Assembly (NCBI GenBank): GCA_003282055.1
Contig: QCAD01000037.1
Span: 1-6,340 of the forward strand
Reading direction: 5' to 3'
Source: Pelagibacteraceae bacterium AG-339-N18
GTDB lineage: Bacteria > Pseudomonadota > Alphaproteobacteria > Pelagibacterales > Pelagibacteraceae
DNA: 6,340 bases
Part shown: piece after piece, positions 1 through 5,347 of the stretch
Position numbering within the stretch: position 1 is the stretch's first letter
Layout of the letters: each line of letters begins with the position of its first letter
Program-made: the position numbers and the translations under genes
Notes under the pieces: model-generated
The model's input: only the letters and a program-made list of their open reading frames with translations
Told to the model about the DNA's origin: nothing
Database searches by the model: none

Positions 1-13
1 TATAATTTCTTGT

Positions 14-41
14 TTGAAAGAAATAAAATAAGTAGTATATA
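14..41 (+). promoter_or_regulatory. Possible sigma70 promoter of the tRNA-Met gene
   Basis: TTGAAA at 14-19 (5 of 6 matches to the -35 consensus) is followed after 16 bases by TATATA at 36-41 (4 of 6). Transcription would start near base 48, about 10 bases before the mature 5' end of the tRNA, a normal short leader for RNase P removal. In DNA this A+T-rich, chance matches are common, so the position relative to the tRNA is the main support. The rest of bases 1-57 shows nothing else I can name. Confidence 0.35.
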
Positions 42-57
42 TCAACAACAATTTAAT

Positions 58-134
58 GGCGGGGTAGCTCAGTTGGTTAGAGCGCGGGACTCATAAGCCC
101 GAGGTCAGTGGTTCGATCCCACTTCCCGCTACCA
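58..134 (+). tRNA. tRNA-Met (anticodon CAT), probably the elongator
   Basis: This is a complete 77-base cloverleaf with an encoded CCA end. The acceptor stem pairs GGCGGGG with TCCCGCT (G-U wobbles at 1-72 and 7-66), followed by discriminator A. The D stem is GCTC/GAGC, the anticodon stem is CGGGA/GCCCG around the loop CTCATAA, and the T arm AGTGG/CCACT holds the loop TTCGATC. The G1-U72 pair and GGCGGGG acceptor resemble alphaproteobacterial elongator tRNA-Met. Initiator tRNA would be expected to have a C1-A72 mismatch, and tRNA-Ile2, which also has anticodon CAT, usually has a different acceptor stem. The last anticodon-stem pair is A31-G39, a mismatch. No terminator is visible after the CCA: the stop codon of the converging gene begins only 3 bases later. 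The gene is far richer in G+C than its surroundings. Its 3' end is a typical integration point for genomic islands, and glycan genes follow it here. Confidence 0.95.
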
Positions 135-137
135 AAT

Positions 138-1235
138 TCATTTTATTTTATACCCTAGCGCAATTTGATTTGATGGAAACTCTAATTCTCTTTTATAAGA
201 CTCTTTCCAATTATTTGGAATGTTATAATCCCCATTTTCAAAGTTAAGATTTTCAGTTTTTTTAAATAAATTCCCAGAACCCCAATTTTTCGTTTTTTTC
301 CAAACTGAAAAGTAGCAATTTTGACTAATATTATTTAAATTTTTAAAATAGTATTCTAAAGTTTCCTTGTCCATTTCATGAAAACAATCAACAGCAATAC
401 TAACTCCAAAAATTTTTTTTTTAATTATCTCAATTTGATGAGGAAAAATAAATGAAATATCATTTTTTTCTATTTCATTAATTAAATCGATTTTATTTTT
501 TATATCGATTAACAGCTTAATCTTTTTTTTAGGGAATCTTAACTTCATTCTTTCATAAGCAATATAAATAGATGGTGGTATATCACAAATTGTGTAATTA
601 ATATTTGAAGTTATTGACAATATACATTCACAAAGCCTCCCAGAACCAGCACCAATCTCTAAGACTTTACTTTTTTCATTTAGCTTAAAAAAAGTATTTA
701 TTTTTTCAAAATCAAAAAGAGATATTATTTTATCAGACGAAATTTTATAATCATCGATTTCGATAAATGGATGATCAAAAGCACAGTAGGTTTTATCATC
801 CAAATTTTTTAAATATTCGAAATTTTTAGATAATTTTAAATTTACAAAAAGAAGTAAACAAAGCATATTGTAAGTTAAACTAGTTTTGTAATCTAAATTA
901 TTTTGTTTTTTGAATATATTTACTCTGTGATTGAATAGTTTTTGATCATTAAAATTATTATATAAGTTTTTTGTATGTTCATCTTCGTAATCTAAAAAAG
1001 TAAAATAATGAGTTGAAATTTCTGAACCATACTTACTTAATCCGTTATTTTTAAGAGACTCAAAATCGTTAATATTTAATAAATGCCATTGATTCGATAC
1101 AAATTTGTATGACTCAGAATTTATAAAATTTTCAGTAATGAATTTTAATGTTCCATCATAATTACCACTATTTTTATGTTTATCCCAATAACTTTTAAAT
1201 TTTGTAGGAAATATTTTTTTTAAGATTTTTTTCAT
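138..1235 (-). CDS. Putative sugar O-methyltransferase (SAM-dependent, NanM-like family)
   Basis: This 365-residue protein looks like the 'putative sugar O-methyltransferase' family seen in surface-polysaccharide clusters. The SAM-binding glycine loop VLEIGAGSGR is at residues 191-200, and CDIPPSIYIA at 217-226 is a signature I associate with this family. FIFPHQ (262-267) and DCFHEM (283-288) mark later strands of the Rossmann-like fold. The first 180 or so residues are an alpha-helical, Lys/Asn-rich region without a motif I recognise. There is no signal peptide or membrane segment, so it should act in the cytoplasm, methylating a hydroxyl of a sugar nucleotide or glycan; the exact substrate cannot be read from the sequence. 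The ATG is preceded directly by AAAATAAGAAG, which is too close to be a good Shine-Dalgarno site, and no better start lies upstream. It is transcribed towards the tRNA gene and divergently from the next methyltransferase gene. A run of ten A in the coding strand (413-422) encodes lysines 272-274. Confidence 0.75.
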   Translation of the reverse strand: MKKILKKIFPTKFKSYWDKHKNSGNYDGTLKFITENFINSESYKFVSNQWHLLNINDFESLKNNGLSKYGSEISTHYFTFLDYEDEHTKNLYNNFNDQKLFNHRVNIFKKQNNLDYKTSLTYNMLCLLLFVNLKLSKNFEYLKNLDDKTYCAFDHPFIEIDDYKISSDKIISLFDFEKINTFFKLNEKSKVLEIGAGSGRLCECILSITSNINYTICDIPPSIYIAYERMKLRFPKKKIKLLIDIKNKIDLINEIEKNDISFIFPHQIEIIKKKIFGVSIAVDCFHEMDKETLEYYFKNLNNISQNCYFSVWKKTKNWGSGNLFKKTENLNFENGDYNIPNNWKESYKRELEFPSNQIALGYKIK

Positions 1236-1247
1236 CTTCTTATTTTT

Positions 1248-1275
1248 TTGACAATAATTACTTTCAAAGTATTAT
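1248..1275 (+). promoter_or_regulatory. Sigma70-type promoter for the plus-strand methyltransferase
   Basis: A perfect -35 box TTGACA (1248-1253), a 16-base spacer and the -10 box TATTAT (1270-1275, 5 of 6) predict a start near 1282, about 15 bases before the ATG at 1297. This is the best promoter match I found in the window. It precedes the only plus-strand protein gene here, which no upstream operon can serve. It overlaps a weaker promoter on the opposite strand. Confidence 0.55.
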
Positions 1276-1278
1276 CAA
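1251..1278 (-). promoter_or_regulatory. Possible sigma70 promoter for the minus-strand O-methyltransferase
   Basis: On the minus strand, TTGATA (bases 1278-1273, 5 of 6) is followed after 16 bases by TATTGT (1256-1251, 4 of 6). Transcription would start around 1244, just ahead of the ATG at 1235. Its -10 shares bases with the -35 of the plus-strand promoter, and its -35 shares bases with the other -10. The match is weaker and may be chance in A+T-rich DNA, but the gene needs a promoter and this 61-bp gap is its only non-coding upstream sequence. Confidence 0.35.
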
Positions 1279-1296
1279 ATTTGTAATCACTATTTA

Positions 1297-2118
1297 ATGA
1301 AAAAATTAATTAAATCATTTCAATCATCTCCTAAATATTCAATAAAATGGAGTAACTATTTTGATATTTATCAAAGTCTCTTGAAAAAATTTGTGAATAA
1401 AAAAATAATATTGGCTGAAGTAGGAGTAGGTAATGGCGGTTCATTATTTATGTGGAGAAATTTTTTTGGTAAAAAAGCTCAAATAATTGGAATTGAATTA
1501 AACCCCGAAGCAAAAAAATTAGAAAGACATGGATTTAAAATATTTATAGGAGATCAATCTGATCCCATTTTTTGGAGAAATTTTTATAAAAAAATAGGAA
1601 AAATAGATATTTTGATTGATGATGGTGGTCACACAAATCTTCAACAAATAACAACATTAATGCAAGCTATAAAAAATATTAACTATGGCGGTGTGATTGT
1701 TATAGAAGACACTCACTCAAGTTTTATGAGAAATAAGGGATTTAAAAATCCATCCAAATTTTCATTTATTAACTTTACAGCATCACTGATTGAAAATATT
1801 CATAGGCGTAACCCCATGTTAAAAAAAGAAATAAATTTTTTTTCAAAAAAAATTCACTCGCTTGAATATTATGATTCTATAACTGTTATAAATATTTCAA
1901 AAAAAAATTTACGAAAAAGTAAAAATTTAGAAAATAACAAGAAATTAAGGAATTTATTTGATGATTTTAGATTTAAAAAGGAAAAAAAGATCAGTACCCA
2001 CAATGAAAATAGTTTTCTTTTAAATTTTATAAAACGAAAAGTATCTAAGAGAAGTTATTTATATAGAATTTACGAAAATAGCGTTATCAAAAGATACATC
2101 AAACAATTGAAAGATTAA
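1297..2118 (+). CDS. Class I SAM-dependent methyltransferase, MycE/TylF-like, probably acting on a sugar hydroxyl
   Basis: This 273-residue protein carries the pattern of macrocin O-methyltransferase-like enzymes. The SAM loop EVGVGNGGS is at 41-49, GIELNP at 65-70 contains the acidic residue expected to hold the SAM ribose, and GDQSDP follows at 85-90. IDDGGH (107-112) and VIED (135-138) complete the set. In MycE-type enzymes, as I recall, the aspartates of the DDG-H motif and the E-D pair of the last motif bind a metal ion, and the histidine is the base. All of these are present (D108, D109, H112, E137, D138), so it is probably active. Residues after about 200 form a strongly basic Lys/Arg-rich tail of about 70 residues, with no family assigned. 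No Shine-Dalgarno site precedes the ATG, and the predicted 5' leader is very short. It lies alone on the plus strand, and its TAA overlaps the stop of the converging reductase gene by 4 bases. The substrate is unknown. Confidence 0.75.
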   Translation: MKKLIKSFQSSPKYSIKWSNYFDIYQSLLKKFVNKKIILAEVGVGNGGSLFMWRNFFGKKAQIIGIELNPEAKKLERHGFKIFIGDQSDPIFWRNFYKKIGKIDILIDDGGHTNLQQITTLMQAIKNINYGGVIVIEDTHSSFMRNKGFKNPSKFSFINFTASLIENIHRRNPMLKKEINFFSKKIHSLEYYDSITVINISKKNLRKSKNLENNKKLRNLFDDFRFKKEKKISTHNENSFLLNFIKRKVSKRSYLYRIYENSVIKRYIKQLKD

Positions 2119-2138
2119 TTATAATTTCTAATTAATTT
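2111..2138. terminator. A+T-only hairpin across two converging stop codons, possible weak terminator
   Basis: ATTAATTA (2114-2121) and TAATTAAT (2129-2136) form a perfect 8-bp inverted repeat with a 7-base loop. It can be extended by a G-T and an A-T pair to about 10 bp. It covers the stop codons of both converging genes, and a TTTTT tract follows at 2146-2150 on the plus strand. With no G-C pair in the core the stem is weak, and on the minus strand no clear T tract follows, so this is a tentative call. Confidence 0.25.
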
Positions 2139-2831
2139 AAAATACTTTTTAACATTCATCGATTGTTTTAAGGGATAATTATTACCTAATTTTTTTCTAG
2201 CAGAAATAGACTTTATTTTTTTATTAGATTTTTTAGCAAATCTATACACAGTTTGTTTTTGTCCACCAACGTTAATTATACCTTTTTTATTAATTAGTTT
2301 TAATAAATTTTTGGCTAAATCTTCATGATACATAAAATTCATTTCAACATCATTAAAGGCCTCTTTATGAACAAAAGGTTTTTCAGTCATACAAATTCTG
2401 AGTATAAGAGAGTTTTTGTACATTTGGACAGCACACTCGCCACCTAATTTTGACTTTGCATAATTGTTTATTGGAAGCAACGGATCATTCTCTGAATAGT
2501 TACCTTTAGTACCAGGATAAACATAATTAGTTGAAAAATAAATCAATTTGATATTCCTTTCTTTACAAGCTCTTACAATATTTGAAGTACCGATTATATT
2601 AATAAGAATACTTCTAGAAATATCCTCATCATGTATTCTCATTGGTCTAGATAAACCTGCACAATGAATTAAATAATCTGGTTTATTTTTATTGAGATAT
2701 TTTTTTATTGAGTCGAATTTTTCTATATTTAATTTTGCTTTGGAGGGATACTCAATTTTAAATTTATGTTTAATTGATTTAAATACGTTCGCAAATCTTC
2801 CTGCTCCACCAGTAAATACAATTTTTTTCAT
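2115..2831 (-). CDS. RmlD-like NAD(P)-dependent sugar-nucleotide reductase (extended SDR), unusually short
   Basis: This 238-residue Rossmann-fold protein resembles dTDP-4-dehydrorhamnose reductase and related epimerases. The nucleotide-binding turn TGGAGRFA is at 7-14 (G8, G11, then A14 in place of the third glycine). HCAG (56-59) is the usual strand-4 motif, STNYVYPG (100-107) corresponds to the family's STDYVF-G motif, and Y124-x-x-x-K128 inside YAKSKLGGE is the catalytic pair. It is about 50 residues shorter than typical RmlD. The shortfall is in the substrate-binding half, where only about 40 residues separate the catalytic lysine from FMYHEDLA (167-173). It is the last gene of the operon and overlaps the C-methyltransferase gene upstream as ATGA. 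In this context it would reduce the 4-keto group of the epimerised, possibly C-methylated, dTDP-sugar, which would make it the functional RmlD or NovS. The substrate is inferred from context only, so I give no gene symbol. An epimerase role cannot be excluded. Confidence 0.7.
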   Translation of the reverse strand: MKKIVFTGGAGRFANVFKSIKHKFKIEYPSKAKLNIEKFDSIKKYLNKNKPDYLIHCAGLSRPMRIHDEDISRSILINIIGTSNIVRACKERNIKLIYFSTNYVYPGTKGNYSENDPLLPINNYAKSKLGGECAVQMYKNSLILRICMTEKPFVHKEAFNDVEMNFMYHEDLAKNLLKLINKKGIINVGGQKQTVYRFAKKSNKKIKSISARKKLGNNYPLKQSMNVKKYFKLIRNYN

Positions 2832-4015
2832 ATAATTTTTGGTATTGGTGTATGTATAACAAATTTTCCGCCCTTTTTAATAAATTTTCTCTCTTTTTTA
2901 AAAATTTCTTCTTTAAAGTTCCAAGCGCCTAAAAAAATATAATCAATATTTTTTTCAATAAACCCAGGATATTTATAAATAGGAATTTTGGTTCCAGGTG
3001 TATATTTATTTTGTTTATCTAAAGTAGTATCAACAAAATAGGAAATAAATTTTTTATCAATGTTGCAATAATTCAAGATAGTTGTCGATTTGGCTGTTGC
3101 GCCATAACCAATAACATTTTTTTTTTTATCTTTAAGTCTTGAAAAGATTTTTTTGAGCCTTTTTTTTGATGATTTTACCCTGTTAGCAAATTTAGTGTAC
3201 GTTGATATTTTTTTTATCCCATAACTTACTTCTTTTTTCCTATTTATTTTTACATTAAGTTTTATTGGGATTTTATCAATTTTTCTCTTAATAAAATACC
3301 TATTGGACCCACCATGAATTTTTAAATTTTGAATATCGAATATTTCAAAATTGTATTTTCTCAAAATGCTTTCAATTCCTAATAATGAAAAAACATAAAT
3401 GTGTTCGTTGTAAAATTGATCATAAGTATTTTTTTTTAAGCATTCTAGTAAAGATGGATCTTCTATTATGATAATTCCATTTTTATTTAATATTATGTTT
3501 ATTGATTTAAAGACTTCATCTAGGTTTTCAATATGGCTTATTGTGTTGGCTGAATATATCAAATCTACTTTGCCATCTTTTTTTAAGATTTTTTTTGCAG
3601 TAGTCATATTCCAATAATTAGCATATGTATTAAATCCTTTGTTTTTTGTTATTTTTTCAATATTTGAACAAGGCTCTATTCCAATCACTTTTTTTTTGGA
3701 AAAATTTTTAATAAAACTGCCATCATTGCTTCCAATTTCAAGTATTTTTTTTGGTTTAAATTTTTTCTTAATCAATTTTGACAAATTATTAAATGATTTG
3801 ATCATCGTTTTTGACATAGAGGATCTGTAAGGATAGCTACTATTAAACATTATATCACTAGCTATAGGTTTATTAATAGATACTAATTTTGTCTTTAAAT
3901 CTAAACCAATTTTTAATCTATATTTTTTTTCTTTGTTATTAAGCTGATTTTTTTTTAAATAATTATTTGCAAGTGGTTGCAAACCTAAATCTAGAAAATT
4001 AATTTTTTTATTCAA
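2828..4015 (-). CDS. TylC3/NovU-like sugar-nucleotide C-methyltransferase without the usual zinc-site cysteines
   Basis: This 395-residue protein shows the three-part plan of NDP-hexose C-methyltransferases. The N-terminal part is a remnant of the zinc-binding region (FLDLGLQPLANNYL, 7-20; YPYRSSMS, 61-68). The SAM domain follows, with ILEIGSNDGSF at 91-101 and GIEP at 112-115. FYNEHIYVFS (201-210) matches the family's HEH-x-x-YFS signature and puts the likely catalytic histidine at 205. The C-terminal domain has GYGATAKSTT (303-312) and PGTKIPI (340-346). The family normally has two Cys-x-x-Cys pairs near the N-terminus. Here the protein begins right where the first pair should already have passed, and the second pair aligns by eye to D39 and T42. 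The start is TTG at 4015, overlapping the TGA of the upstream gene. An in-frame TGA at 4037-4039 leaves no room for a longer protein. A C-methylated dTDP-4-keto-6-deoxyhexose is the expected product if it is active. Confidence 0.75.
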   Translation of the reverse strand: MNKKINFLDLGLQPLANNYLKKNQLNNKEKKYRLKIGLDLKTKLVSINKPIASDIMFNSSYPYRSSMSKTMIKSFNNLSKLIKKKFKPKKILEIGSNDGSFIKNFSKKKVIGIEPCSNIEKITKNKGFNTYANYWNMTTAKKILKKDGKVDLIYSANTISHIENLDEVFKSINIILNKNGIIIIEDPSLLECLKKNTYDQFYNEHIYVFSLLGIESILRKYNFEIFDIQNLKIHGGSNRYFIKRKIDKIPIKLNVKINRKKEVSYGIKKISTYTKFANRVKSSKKRLKKIFSRLKDKKKNVIGYGATAKSTTILNYCNIDKKFISYFVDTTLDKQNKYTPGTKIPIYKYPGFIEKNIDYIFLGAWNFKEEIFKKERKFIKKGGKFVIHTPIPKII

Positions 4016-4827
4016 TTTAAATTTTCCTTCCTTAGATCATTAAAAATTACTGGCCATTCAAGATACCTAGAATATTTCTTGAACCAAAAAGGAAGAAATC
4101 TCTCGGCTAAAAATCCATAAATTCTAATTTTTCCATAATCATCTAAATCAAAGCCAAATATTTTTTCACATTCTCCTAACCATTTAAAAATAGTCTCATA
4201 ATATTTTAATATTAAATCTCTTGATTTACATATAAACATATTCCCTTGATTATAAGAATTGTTAGAATTTACAAAATTTCTAAAGTCTTCTCTATCATTA
4301 TGATTTAAAACATTTATTGCTTTATCTAAATTCCCATTTCCATGGAACATGTCGAAATGAAATTTTATATTTCTATTTTTTTTTAAAATTGATTTTGGGT
4401 TTTTGATTAAGGAAATCTTACCGTACTTTAAAATCTTAGACCATTTTATATCATCAACATAAATTTCATCTCCCAATATTACTTGATAATTATCCCAAAT
4501 TTTAGGAATTTTACGTAATATCTTATCTTGAAATTTTAGGTCTTCACTTTGTTTATCTTTTTCATTTAGCCAAAATCTTCTGTATGCGCAGAAACCAATC
4601 CAATCATTTTTATCTATATTTTTAATATCATTCTTCCATAACCAGTAATGAAAGGTATATTCACCATAAAATTTATTTTTCTCTGATATATGGTCTCCAG
4701 AATTGTCCCTAATCCATTCATCATTAAAATTGTCATCGCCTAATCCCACAGGTATATAATTTAACTTTTTTACTTTTGGTAAAATTTCATCATGTATGCA
4801 AATACAATACATCTTTAAATTTTGCAT
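4012..4827 (-). CDS. DUF4422-family glycosyltransferase
   Basis: This 271-residue protein matches the DUF4422 pattern known from capsule and O-antigen clusters. It has YIPVGLGDD (24-32), DHISEKN (45-51), GEYTFHYWLWKN (55-66), WIGFCAYRRFW (76-86), GNMFICKS (195-202) and IYGFLAERFLPFW (236-248). The family's motif order is sequence-typical: a statement that the donor is in contact, then the HYRR-like AYRR segment, then NMFI and the AER-F motif. It is predicted to be cytoplasmic, without membrane segments, and to transfer a sugar onto a lipid-linked glycan intermediate; donor and acceptor are unknown. Its position between rmlC and the C-methyltransferase gene suggests the donor is the deoxysugar made by the operon. 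The chosen start (4827) lies 1 base after the rmlC stop. A second ATG at codon 6 (4812-4810), just before YCICIHDE, fits the usual family N-terminus equally well. Confidence 0.8.
   Translation of the reverse strand: MQNLKMYCICIHDEILPKVKKLNYIPVGLGDDNFNDEWIRDNSGDHISEKNKFYGEYTFHYWLWKNDIKNIDKNDWIGFCAYRRFWLNEKDKQSEDLKFQDKILRKIPKIWDNYQVILGDEIYVDDIKWSKILKYGKISLIKNPKSILKKNRNIKFHFDMFHGNGNLDKAINVLNHNDREDFRNFVNSNNSYNQGNMFICKSRDLILKYYETIFKWLGECEKIFGFDLDDYGKIRIYGFLAERFLPFWFKKYSRYLEWPVIFNDLRKENLN
4026..4033 (-). promoter_or_regulatory. Shine-Dalgarno site supporting the TTG start of the C-methyltransferase
   Basis: The minus strand reads AAGGAAGG here, ending 10 bases before TTG at 4015-4013. It is the only strong purine ribosome-binding site I found at a junction in this operon. 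It decides the start: there is no ATG in frame before the upstream stop at 4037-4039, and TTG sets up a TTGA overlap with the end of the glycosyltransferase gene. Confidence 0.6.
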
Positions 4828-4828
4828 T

Positions 4829-5347
4829 TTAAAACTTTACTTCTCTAAATTTTAAGTTATGAGTATCTTTTTTGGATAAAATTGGTGATTTAATATTCCA
4901 ATTAATTTTAAGGTCTTTATCATTCCAACTTACACCAATTTCCGACTTTTGATCCCTATAATTTGAACAACCATAAATAACTATGTTCTCTTTACCTAAT
5001 CCAAGAAATCCATGCAAAAACCCTGGTGGTATATAAATCGATTTACAGTTTTTCGCACTCAATATAATTTTAAAATGTCTTCCAAAGGTTTTTGATTTTT
5101 TCCTACAGTCAACAACTACATCTAGAATCTCTCCTTTAAGACATGATATATACTTTCCTTGTTTTAATTTTTTCTGCATATGTAAGCCTCTTAGAACATT
5201 CTTTTTAGATTTTGACATAACTGTAAATATTAATTTTTTTTTTATTCTTTTTTCTAAAGCTAATTCTCTAAAGTGGCCTCTCTTATCAAAAAAATTTTTT
5301 GATTTAAAAACCAGTAAATCTTTGAACTTTGTTTTTAGAATTTTCAT
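4829..5347 (-). CDS. rmlC: dTDP-4-dehydrorhamnose 3,5-epimerase (RmlC)
   Basis: This 172-residue cupin protein, slightly shorter than the usual 180 or so, carries the RmlC signatures in order: FFDKRGHFRE (19-28), VLRGLHMQ (51-58), DVVVDCRKKSKTFG (76-89), IPPGFLHGF (106-114), SEIGVSWND (135-143) and LSKKD (157-161). H56 is expected to be the catalytic base, Y130 the proton donor and D161 the partner of the histidine, by comparison with known RmlC enzymes. It would epimerise C3 and C5 of dTDP-4-keto-6-deoxyglucose. Family members such as NovW act at C3 only, and the sequence alone does not separate these options. Its ATG directly abuts the rmlA stop (TAAATG, no gap) and has no clear Shine-Dalgarno site, so translation probably continues from rmlA. 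A run of ten A in the coding strand (5234-5243) encodes K36-K38. Confidence 0.9.
   Translation of the reverse strand: MKILKTKFKDLLVFKSKNFFDKRGHFRELALEKRIKKKLIFTVMSKSKKNVLRGLHMQKKLKQGKYISCLKGEILDVVVDCRKKSKTFGRHFKIILSAKNCKSIYIPPGFLHGFLGLGKENIVIYGCSNYRDQKSEIGVSWNDKDLKINWNIKSPILSKKDTHNLKFREVKF

Noticed and set aside
1..31. Possible end of an upstream plus-strand gene in frame 2, stopping at 29-31
   Set aside because: Only nine codons are visible and none is recognisable. The region fits a tRNA promoter better, and a stop codon by chance is likely in A+T-rich DNA.
58..134. Initiator tRNA-fMet
   Set aside because: The 1-72 position is G-U rather than the C-A mismatch of bacterial initiators, and the D arm is of elongator type.
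3639..3830. 63-codon open frame on the plus strand
   Set aside because: It lies wholly inside the C-methyltransferase gene on the other strand. Its Phe/Leu/Ile-rich translation is what antisense lysine codons give, and it has no motif or ribosome-binding support.
4016..4070. Missing Cys-x-x-Cys part of the C-methyltransferase encoded upstream after a frameshift
   Set aside because: I read the bases upstream of the TTG on the minus strand in the other frames and found no closely spaced Cys codons, and this stretch encodes the intact end of the glycosyltransferase.
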